From contig NZ_CP182947.1 of NCBI RefSeq assembly GCF_048320135.1, positions 620,001 to 684,000 on the forward strand: 64,000 nucleotides of DNA, read 5' to 3'. Position numbers and translations under genes: made by a program. The stretch comes from Ideonella_A sakaiensis_A (GTDB lineage Bacteria > Pseudomonadota > Gammaproteobacteria > Burkholderiales > Burkholderiaceae_C). Below are positions 58,225 to 64,000 of the stretch, piece after piece (within the stretch, counting starts at the first letter, position 1; every line of letters begins with the position of its first letter). The notes beneath the pieces are model-generated. The model did not search any database, was not told where the DNA came from, and saw nothing but the letters and a program-made list of their open reading frames with translations.

Positions 58225-59495
58225 GATGCAGCCGCCGTTGCTCGCGCTGCAGTGCGCGCAGCCGGTGCAAGCGGGTCGCTGTCCGGGCCGGCGACGATGC
58301 CGCGATCGTGCAGCCGGCCGACCGCCGCCGAATCGAGCCCGAGCACCTCGAGCAGGATCTGGTCGGTGTGTTCGCCGAGCAGCGGCGCAGCGCGCATCGG
58401 CCCCCGCGGTCGCCCACGCTCGCGCACGACGCTGCCGGCGGCACGGTGCTCGCCGACGCCGGCGGTGTGAATCGTCTCGAAGACCGGATTGGCCGCGCCG
58501 AGCCGCGGGTCCTGCGCAAGTGCTTCGCGGACCGTGCGATACGGCCCCCAGCAGGCGCCGTGTTGATCGAGTTCGCGCTGCGCCTGCTCGAAGCTGCGTG
58601 CTGCAAACCAGGGCTCGACGAGTTGAGCGATTGCGTCGCGGGCCGCGTAGCGTTGCTCCTCGCGCGACAGATCGACGCCGCGCTGTTGTTCGAGGGCATG
58701 CACGCCGGCCTGCAGCCCGCAGGCCCGCACCAGGCTGCGCCACTGGCCGATCGATATCGCCGCGACAAAGATGCGGCGGCCATCGGCGGTTGCAAAGTCG
58801 CGCCCGAACGCACCATACAAATCGTTGCCGATCGACGGCCGCTCCTGCTGCAGCAGTTCGGCCTCGGTCAGCATGCCGAGGTGCGACAGCGTCGAGAACG
58901 CGACATCCGACAAGGCGATGCGCAATTCGGCGCCGACGCCGCTCGACTGGCGGCGCATTGCGGCGGCGGCGATCGCGAATGCGGCCTGCTGCGCACACGC
59001 CAGGTCCCAGGCCGGCAGCACGTGGTTGACCGGCCGCTCGGCGCTGCCGCCGCCGGTGATCGCCGGGAAGCCGGTCGCGCAGTTGACCGTGTAGTCGACC
59101 GCATTGCTGCCGTCGGAGCTGCCCTCGATCGTGCAGCTGATCAGGTCGACGCGTTGCTGCGCCAGCAGCTGGTGGGCCAGCCACGGTACGCCGATGTTGG
59201 TCAGCAGCACACCGGCGCCGGCACCGGGTGCGGTCACCAGCGCCTGCACCAGTTCGCGCCCCTCGCCGCTGCGGATGTCGACCGCCAGCGAGCGTTTGCC
59301 CTTGTTCAGTCCGGTCCAGTACAGGCTGCGCCCACCCGGCATCACCGGCATCCGCGCATAGTCGATGCCGCCGCCGATCAGGTCGATGCGGATCACGTCG
59401 GCGCCGGCCTGGGCCAGCGTCAAGCCAGCAAGTGGCGCGGCGATGAAGGCGGAGCTCTCGACGACGCGCAGCCCGCTCAGGAGATCAAGGTTCAT
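58221..59495 (-). CDS. CaiB/BaiF CoA-transferase, 2-methylfumaryl-CoA isomerase (Mct)-like
   Basis: This 424-residue class III CoA-transferase has the features I associate with the Mct branch: GLRVVESSAFIAAPLAGLTLAQAGADVIRID, the spacer GGGIDYARMPVM, GRSLYWTGLNKGKRSLAVD, DGSNAVDYTVNCATGFPAITG, VNHVLPAWDLA and GNDLYGAFGRDFATADGRR. The YTVN-type aspartate region fits the catalytic Asp. Mct moves CoA within mesaconyl-CoA from C1 to C4. It precedes and overlaps the Mch-like gene, and carries the shared promoter element upstream. Confidence 0.75.
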   Translation of the reverse strand: MNLDLLSGLRVVESSAFIAAPLAGLTLAQAGADVIRIDLIGGGIDYARMPVMPGGRSLYWTGLNKGKRSLAVDIRSGEGRELVQALVTAPGAGAGVLLTNIGVPWLAHQLLAQQRVDLISCTIEGSSDGSNAVDYTVNCATGFPAITGGGSAERPVNHVLPAWDLACAQQAAFAIAAAAMRRQSSGVGAELRIALSDVAFSTLSHLGMLTEAELLQQERPSIGNDLYGAFGRDFATADGRRIFVAAISIGQWRSLVRACGLQAGVHALEQQRGVDLSREEQRYAARDAIAQLVEPWFAARSFEQAQRELDQHGACWGPYRTVREALAQDPRLGAANPVFETIHTAGVGEHRAAGSVVRERGRPRGPMRAAPLLGEHTDQILLEVLGLDSAAVGRLHDRGIVAGPDSDPLAPAARTAARATAAAS

Positions 59496-59545
59496 GGTGC
59501 TTGCAGAATTCGCCGCAGGCCCTGCCGCCCCGGCTTCTTGCAGGC

Positions 59546-59597
59546 ACTCTAGGATCGATCCGCTGCAACGACAAACGAACTTATCGCGCCGATTGTC
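59546..59597 (-). promoter_or_regulatory. Shared regulatory element and promoter of the mct-mch operon
   Basis: On the minus strand the element reads GACAATCGG, CGCGATAAGT, TCGTTTGTCG (59597 down to 59569), with outer arms GACAA and TTGTC. It ends in a -35 TTGTCG, then 17 bases and -10 TAGAGT (59551-59546). The arrangement is the same as at dctP. The mct start codon lies 51 bases beyond the -10. Confidence 0.6.
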
Positions 59598-59606
59598 CAG
59601 GTTTCG

Positions 59607-60578
59607 TCAAGAATCAAGCGCCAGCCCGACGCGGCTCTTGCGCCGCGTCGGCCGCGGGTGCTCGCCGGGGTCGGGCAGCCCCTGCTTCAGCAGTTCGGCC
59701 AGGCGCCGCGACGCCGGCGACAGCGACTGGCCGCGCGCGGTGATGATCGCGACCTCGCGCGACATCGCCGGGCTGACGATGCGCAACGCATAGGTGTTCT
59801 TGTCGATCACCGGCGGCAACACGACCTTCTGCAGGATCGCCGCGCCGAGCCCGGCGCTGGCCATCGAGATCAGCGTCGCCGCCTGCGTGAATTCATAACG
59901 CGTCGTGATCGTCAGGTTGCGCTCGCGCATCGTTGCCTCGAGCGCCTCGCGCAGCGCATTGGCAGGGTTCAGCACCAGCAGCGGCATGTTGGTCAGCGTT
60001 GCCAGCGCGATCGTGTCGTTGCTGGTCGTGATGAAGCGTTTCGGCACCAGCGCATACAACGGATCCTCGAGCACGGTCTCGAACTGGAATTCGCCGGTCT
60101 CGACGACCGGGCCGATGCCGAAATCGGCCTCCCGCTTGCGAATCGTCTCGAACAGCTGCACCGACGGCTGCTCGCGCACATAGACCTCGACACCCGGATA
60201 GTCCTTCTCATAGGCGGCCAGCACGCGTGCCAGCCGGGTCGCGGCAATCGTCGGCGAACACGAGATCGCGACCCGGCCACGCTGGACGTCGGCCGCCTCC
60301 TGGATCTTGCGCAGACCGGTCTCGACCTCGAGCAGCGCGCGGCGTGCGCACTCGAGCAGCTGCTGGCCTTCGGCGGTCAGCCGCACATTGCGCGTCGTGC
60401 GGTGGAACAGCGGCACGCCGAGTTGGTCCTCGAGCTGGCGGATCTGCGCGCTGACTGCCGATGTCGAGCGGTAGGACATCTCGGCGGCGGCCCGAAAACT
60501 GCTGTGCTCGCCGACCAGCAGAAAGGCCTGCAACAGCTTCAGATTGACATTGGCCAGCGGGCTGTGGGTGGACTTCAT
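59607..60578 (-). CDS. LysR-family transcriptional regulator (CysB/Cbl-like domain type)
   Basis: This 323-residue regulator has an N-terminal helix-turn-helix (LKLLQAFLLVGEHSSFRAAAEMSYRSTSAVSAQIRQLEDQLGVPLFHR) and a full co-inducer domain (RGRVAISCSPTIAATRLARVLAAYEKDYPGVEV). It is divergent from the CoA-transferase gene and directly upstream of mct-mch on the same strand. A perfect dyad and one copy of the shared element lie between it and the CoA-transferase, so it is the likely controller of all four units carrying that element. Confidence 0.88.
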   Translation of the reverse strand: MKSTHSPLANVNLKLLQAFLLVGEHSSFRAAAEMSYRSTSAVSAQIRQLEDQLGVPLFHRTTRNVRLTAEGQQLLECARRALLEVETGLRKIQEAADVQRGRVAISCSPTIAATRLARVLAAYEKDYPGVEVYVREQPSVQLFETIRKREADFGIGPVVETGEFQFETVLEDPLYALVPKRFITTSNDTIALATLTNMPLLVLNPANALREALEATMRERNLTITTRYEFTQAATLISMASAGLGAAILQKVVLPPVIDKNTYALRIVSPAMSREVAIITARGQSLSPASRRLAELLKQGLPDPGEHPRPTRRKSRVGLALDS

Positions 60579-60700
60579 GGCAAGCGGATCGTGAGCCTTG
60601 GCAGGATGGTACGCCGCATTGGCCGGTTTCGGCAGCGTCGCTGCAGAGCATTCGCGACGCCGCAAGACGCGCGGCCGGGCGCAGCAATCAGTGTGCGGCA

Positions 60701-60758
60701 ATCTTTGACAATCGGAAAGATAAACGCGATTGATGAAATGTTGACGGGCTTCTACATT
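60701..60758 (+). promoter_or_regulatory. LysR dyad and shared promoter element of the CoA-transferase operon
   Basis: A perfect inverted repeat ATCTTT-N9-AAAGAT spans 60701-60721. It overlaps the shared element GACAATCGG, AAAGATAAAC, GCGATTGATG (60707-60735), which ends in a -35 TTGATG followed by 17 bases and the -10 TACATT at 60753-60758. The site is in the intergenic region between the LysR gene and the CoA-transferase gene, as expected for autoregulation plus activation. Confidence 0.6.
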
Positions 60759-60795
60759 GCTCGCTGCCAGGCCGGCAAACCAGCCGGCGCTGCAC

Positions 60796-62034
60796 ATGAC
60801 GATGCTGGAGAAGCCCTTGCACGCAGCCCCCTCGACCAGTCAGACGCCCGGCGCACTCGCCGGCATCCGGGTGCTCGACATTGCGACCTTTGTCGCAGCA
60901 CCCTTTTGCGGAACCATCCTCGCCGACTTCGGCGCCGAGGTGATCAAGATCGAGCAACCCGACGGCGGTGATTCGCTGCGCCGCTTCGGCACCGCGACCG
61001 ACTGCGGCGATACGCTGGTCTGGCTCAGCGAGGCGCGCAACAAGAAGACGGTGACGCTGGACCTGCGCAAACCCGAAGGCGCCGAGCTGTTTCGCAAGCT
61101 GGTCGCCGAGTCCGACGTCGTGCTCGAAAATTTCCGCCCCGGCACGCTCGAGAAGTGGGGCCTCGGCTACGACGTGCTGAGCGCGATCCGCCCCGGCCTG
61201 GTGATGCTGCGCATCAGCGCCTATGGCCAGACCGGGCCGAAAAGCAGCGAGCCCGGCTTCGCGCGGATTGCCCATGCCTTTGCCGGCCTGTCCTACCTGT
61301 CCGGTGAAGCCGACGGGCCGCCGGTGGTACCGGGCTCGACCTCGATGGCCGACTATGTATCGGGCATCTGGGGTGCGGTCGGCGTGCTTGCGGCATTGCG
61401 CGAGCGCGACCATTCGGGCCAGGGCCAGGTGATCGACCTCGGCCTCTACGAATCGGTATTCCGGCTGCTCGACGAACTGGCGCCGGCCTATGCGAAATAC
61501 GGCATCGTGCGCAACCGCATGGGCGCCGATACCGTCAATGTCGTGCCGCACAGCCACTACCAGACGCGCAGCGGCGAATGGGTGGCCCTGGCCTGCACCA
61601 GCGACAAGATGTGGGAGCGGCTGGCCGCGGTGATGCAGCAACCCGCCCTCGCCGTTGAATATCCGACCAGCGACGTTCGCGTCCGGCACCGCGAGCTGAT
61701 CAATCACATCGTCAACGACTGGATCGGTGCACACGACCTCGTCGAGGTGCTCGAAAAAACGCGTGCCGGCGGCGTACCGTGCGCGCAGATCTATTCGATC
61801 GCCGAGATCGTCGAGGACCCGCAATTCCTCGCCCGCGGCAACCTGATGCAGGTCGACGATCCGCGTGCCGGCGAACTGCTGCTGCCGGCGGCGGTGCCGC
61901 GGCTGTCGCGCACACCGCCGGTCTTCCGCCATGCCGGGCGGGCGCTCGGCGCCGACAACGGCGATGTCTACCAGGGCCTGCTCGGCCTCAGCGACGAGCA
62001 GCTGCGTTCGCATGCCGCCAGCGGCGTGATCTGA
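60796..62034 (+). CDS. CaiB/BaiF-family CoA-transferase
   Basis: This 412-residue class III CoA-transferase has GIRVLDIATFVAAPFCGTILADFGAEVIKIEQP, ARNKKTVTLDLRKPEGAELFRKL, VLENFRPGTLEKWGLGYDVL with the catalytic aspartate region (SDVVLENFRPG), and GQGQVIDLGLYESVFRLLDE. It belongs to the general formyl/succinyl-CoA-type branch and probably activates the pathway's acid to its CoA ester. It is divergent from the LysR gene and leads an operon with SDR genes 10 bases downstream. The ATG at 60796 has no clear ribosome site; one two codons later is possible. Confidence 0.85.
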   Translation: MTMLEKPLHAAPSTSQTPGALAGIRVLDIATFVAAPFCGTILADFGAEVIKIEQPDGGDSLRRFGTATDCGDTLVWLSEARNKKTVTLDLRKPEGAELFRKLVAESDVVLENFRPGTLEKWGLGYDVLSAIRPGLVMLRISAYGQTGPKSSEPGFARIAHAFAGLSYLSGEADGPPVVPGSTSMADYVSGIWGAVGVLAALRERDHSGQGQVIDLGLYESVFRLLDELAPAYAKYGIVRNRMGADTVNVVPHSHYQTRSGEWVALACTSDKMWERLAAVMQQPALAVEYPTSDVRVRHRELINHIVNDWIGAHDLVEVLEKTRAGGVPCAQIYSIAEIVEDPQFLARGNLMQVDDPRAGELLLPAAVPRLSRTPPVFRHAGRALGADNGDVYQGLLGLSDEQLRSHAASGVI

Positions 62035-62044
62035 GGGGCGCGCA

Positions 62045-62854
62045 ATGGCAGCAACGTCGAATGAAGCCCGTGCGGCCAGCAACGCCGCCGCAGCCGGATT
62101 GTTCCGCCTCGATGGCCAGGTTGCGCTGGTCACCGGTGCCGGCCGAGGCATCGGCGCCGAGATCGCGCTGCAGCTCGCCCGCGCCGGCGCCGAATTGGTA
62201 CTGGTTTCGCGCACCGAGTCCGAACTGCAGCAGGTCGCGAAGCAGATCGAGGCCGAAGGCGGCCGCGCCCGCGTCGCCGTCTGCGACGTCACCGACAGCG
62301 CCGGCGTGCGTGCGCTGATCGCCGAACTGCCGCAGCTCGACATCGTCGTCAACAATGCCGGCAACAACATTCCCGAGCCGTTCGTCGAGGTCAGCGAAGC
62401 CCACCTCGATGCGCTGATCGACCTGAATACCCGCGCGGTATTTGTCGTCGCGCAAGCGGCGGTGCGGCGGATGCTGACACCGCCACGGCCCGGCACGAGC
62501 GGCGGCTGCGTGATCAACATCTCGTCGCAGATGGGCCACATCGGCTCGCCGAACCGCACCGTCTACTGCATGACCAAACATGCGGTCGAGGGGCTGACGA
62601 AGGCGATGGCGGTCGAACTCGCGCCGAATGGCATCCGCGTCAACAGCATCGGGCCGACCTTCGTCGACACGCCGCTGGTGCGGCGCATCGTCGATACGCC
62701 GGAGAAGTCGCGTTTCGTGTTGTCGAACATCCCGCTCGGCCGGCTGGCCAGCGTCACCGAGATTGCCGCAGCGGCGGTTTACCTCGCATCGCCGGCGGCG
62801 GCGATGGTGACCGGCACCTGCCTGCGCGTCGACGGCGGCTGGACCGCGCAATAA
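62045..62854 (+). CDS. SDR-family oxidoreductase, first of a tandem pair
   Basis: This 269-residue short-chain dehydrogenase has an N-terminal Ala-rich extension of about 20 residues, TGAGRGIG, NNAGNN, SSQMGHIGSPNRTVYCMTKHA with catalytic YxxxK, and VDGGWTAQ at the end. It lies 10 bases after the CoA-transferase. The unusual stretch SQMGH(I/V)G(S/A)P(N/D)R(T/S)VYCM(T/S)KH is shared with the gene at 62947, so the two arose by duplication. A hydroxyacyl-CoA or hydroxy acid substrate is likely. Confidence 0.85.
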   Translation: MAATSNEARAASNAAAAGLFRLDGQVALVTGAGRGIGAEIALQLARAGAELVLVSRTESELQQVAKQIEAEGGRARVAVCDVTDSAGVRALIAELPQLDIVVNNAGNNIPEPFVEVSEAHLDALIDLNTRAVFVVAQAAVRRMLTPPRPGTSGGCVINISSQMGHIGSPNRTVYCMTKHAVEGLTKAMAVELAPNGIRVNSIGPTFVDTPLVRRIVDTPEKSRFVLSNIPLGRLASVTEIAAAAVYLASPAAAMVTGTCLRVDGGWTAQ

Positions 62855-62870
62855 AGACGAGCCTGTGATG

Positions 62871-62946
62871 AAACCCCCACGCTCGCGTTGCTCGCTGCCC
62901 CCCGAGGGGGTGCCTCAGTGGCTTCGGGCGGCCGAGCGCCACTGAG
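62871..62946. repeat. Burkholderiales-type intergenic palindromic repeat
   Basis: The 92-base gap between two SDR genes contains CCCCCACGCTCGCGTTGCTC, GCTGCCCCCCGAGGGGG and a large hairpin with perfect 9-base arms, CTCAGTGGC (62914-62922) and GCCACTGAG (62938-62946). This composition is that of a repeat I know to be scattered between genes in many Burkholderiales genomes; only one copy is seen here. The last arm ends one base before the next ATG. Confidence 0.7.
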
Positions 62947-63714
62947 ATGAACCGCGTGACCGATGCGGCCTTGCTGCGCCTGAACGGCCGCACCGCGCTC
63001 GTCACCGGCGCCGGCAGCGGCACCGGGCGGGCGATCGCGATCGAACTGGGCCGCGCTGGCGCAACGGTGCGGCTGGTCGCACGCACTGCGGCAACGCTCG
63101 ACGAGGCCGCCGCCGAGGTCGAGGCGGCAGGCGGGCGCGCCGTCGTGCAGCCTTGCGACCTGACCGACCCGCCGGCACTGCGGGCGCTGTTCGATCGCGA
63201 CGAGCCGCTCGACATCCTGGTCAACAACGCCGGCACCAATGCGCCGAAACGCTTCATCGACGTCGACGATGCCGACCTCGATCTGATCATCGGGCTCAAC
63301 ATGAAGGCCTCATTTCTCGCGGCGCAGGCCGCAGCGGCCGCGATGCTGCGCCGGCGGCAGGCCGGCGTGATCCTCAACATCACGTCGCAGATGGGCCACG
63401 TCGGCGCACCCGACCGCAGCGTCTACTGCATGAGCAAACACGGCCTGGAAGGCCTGACGAAGGCGATGGCGGTCGAGCTCGCGCCACACGGCATCCGCGT
63501 CAACAGCCTCGCGCCGACCTTCGTCGATACGCCACTGATCCGCCGCATCGCCGCCGATCCGCAGGTGCGCGCGGCGCTGCTGGCGCGCATTCCACTCGGC
63601 CGGATGGCGCACGAGCACGAGATCGCGCTCGCCGCGCGTTACCTGTGTTCGGACGCCGCGGCGATGGTCACCGGCACCTCGCTGCTCGTCGACGGCGGCT
63701 GGACCGCGCAATGA
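62947..63714 (+). CDS. SDR-family oxidoreductase, second of a tandem pair
   Basis: This 255-residue short-chain dehydrogenase has TGAGSGTG (Thr in place of the usual Ile), NNAGTN, SQMGHVGAPDRSVYCMSKHG with the catalytic YxxxK, and VDGGWTAQ, closely like the preceding SDR. The ATG follows directly on the palindromic repeat, so the ribosome site (if GAG at 62944-62946 or the hairpin arm counts) is buried in a stem. Translation may depend on opening that hairpin. Substrate probably similar to the upstream paralogue. Confidence 0.82.
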   Translation: MNRVTDAALLRLNGRTALVTGAGSGTGRAIAIELGRAGATVRLVARTAATLDEAAAEVEAAGGRAVVQPCDLTDPPALRALFDRDEPLDILVNNAGTNAPKRFIDVDDADLDLIIGLNMKASFLAAQAAAAAMLRRRQAGVILNITSQMGHVGAPDRSVYCMSKHGLEGLTKAMAVELAPHGIRVNSLAPTFVDTPLIRRIAADPQVRAALLARIPLGRMAHEHEIALAARYLCSDAAAMVTGTSLLVDGGWTAQ

Positions 63715-63782
63715 ACCAGCTGCCAATGCCCATCGCGCCCTCGCGCACCTAACCATCCTCTTTTTTTTTACGAAGGACAAGC

Positions 63783-64000
63783 ATGCTGCTGAAGGACAAG
63801 GTCACGATCATCACCGGCGCCGCATCGCTGCGCGGCATCGGCTGGGCCACCGCCAAACGTTTTGCCGACGAAGGCGCGCGGGTCGCGCTGCTCGACATCG
63901 ACGCCGCCGGCGCCGAACGCGCGGCGAAGGAAATTGGCGCGCAGCACCGCGGCTACGGCTGCGACGTGCGCAACGAGCAGGCCTGCCGCGACGCGGTGCA
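63783..64000 (+). CDS. SDR-family oxidoreductase, cut by the window end
   Basis: Only the first 72 residues are seen: MLLKDKVTIITGAASLRGIG, then FADEGARVALLDIDAAGAERA. The glycine motif is two residues longer than the SDR norm, as in the SDR at 2227, which also begins MLLKDK. An AAGGA ribosome site precedes the ATG. It is the fourth gene of the CoA-transferase operon as far as can be seen. Confidence 0.82.
   Translation, partial: MLLKDKVTIITGAASLRGIGWATAKRFADEGARVALLDIDAAGAERAAKEIGAQHRGYGCDVRNEQACRDAV

Noticed and set aside
63761..63769. Run of nine T before the last SDR as an intrinsic terminator
   Set aside because: There is no stable GC-rich stem directly upstream, and an SDR gene with a good ribosome site follows within 14 bases.

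Overview
This window is high-GC, gene-dense chromosomal DNA, most likely from a betaproteobacterium of the order Burkholderiales. The pointers are an oligopeptidase A gene, a CysI-DUF934-CysH-CysD-CysN sulfate assimilation operon, a phasin gene with PhaR-like sites, TRAP and class III CoA-transferase clusters, many LysR and FadR-type GntR regulators, and one palindromic intergenic repeat of a type I associate with Burkholderiales. There is no rRNA, CRISPR array, transposase or phage structural gene. There is one tRNA (Asn).

Layout. 1-6923: the end of prlC, a DUF4124/glutaredoxin-like protein, and a LysR regulator divergent from an SDR, a split transketolase pair and a full-length transketolase. 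6932-13939: a run on the minus strand (histone-deacetylase-like hydrolase, nitroreductase, NhaD-like antiporter, D-2-hydroxyacid dehydrogenase, RmuC, MFS transporter). 14129-14861: a phasin gene with promoter, structured 3' region and terminator. 15019-23439: sulfate assimilation (TauE/SafE, CysI, DUF934, APS-type CysH, CysD, CysN, uroporphyrinogen methyltransferase), followed at once by a 7Fe ferredoxin and a thioredoxin-reductase-like ferredoxin-NADP reductase. No CysJ is present, so these two probably feed electrons to CysI. 23559-26445: three tightly packed genes of unknown role, one encoding an HExxH protein with paired cysteines.

26471-42662 holds two sugar-acid regions. The first has DenD-like and LtnD-like dehydrogenases, a FadR-type regulator and a complete ABC importer. 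The second has an IlvD/Edd sugar-acid dehydratase, two SDRs and a fumarylacetoacetase-family hydrolase, opposite a 2-hydroxyacid dehydrogenase, cupin and GntR operon. This fits non-phosphorylative breakdown through 2,4-diketo-3-deoxy acids. 42721-46442: a TPR-methyltransferase, then a TPP riboswitch in front of a TonB-dependent receptor, which suggests uptake of thiamine or a precursor. 46521-48862: tRNA-Asn, a Phd/ParE-type toxin-antitoxin pair, a truncated McrC nuclease gene and a frameshifted lipoprotein gene, a small scarred accessory patch. 49041-50453 is a Tat-exported multicopper oxidase.

50539-64000 appears to be one co-regulated catabolic region: a GMC alcohol dehydrogenase, a DctPQM TRAP importer with an FMN 2-hydroxyacid oxidase, an Mct/Mch-like pair (mesaconyl-CoA chemistry), a LysR regulator, a CaiB/BaiF CoA-transferase and three SDRs. 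Reading the promoters side by side shows a shared 29-base element with the same 17-base spacing to a -10 box in front of four separate transcription units here (GMC, TRAP, mct-mch, CoA-transferase). The LysR protein encoded in the middle is the obvious candidate regulator. This is the most interesting signal in the window. All functional calls come from reading protein and DNA motifs; no database search was made.
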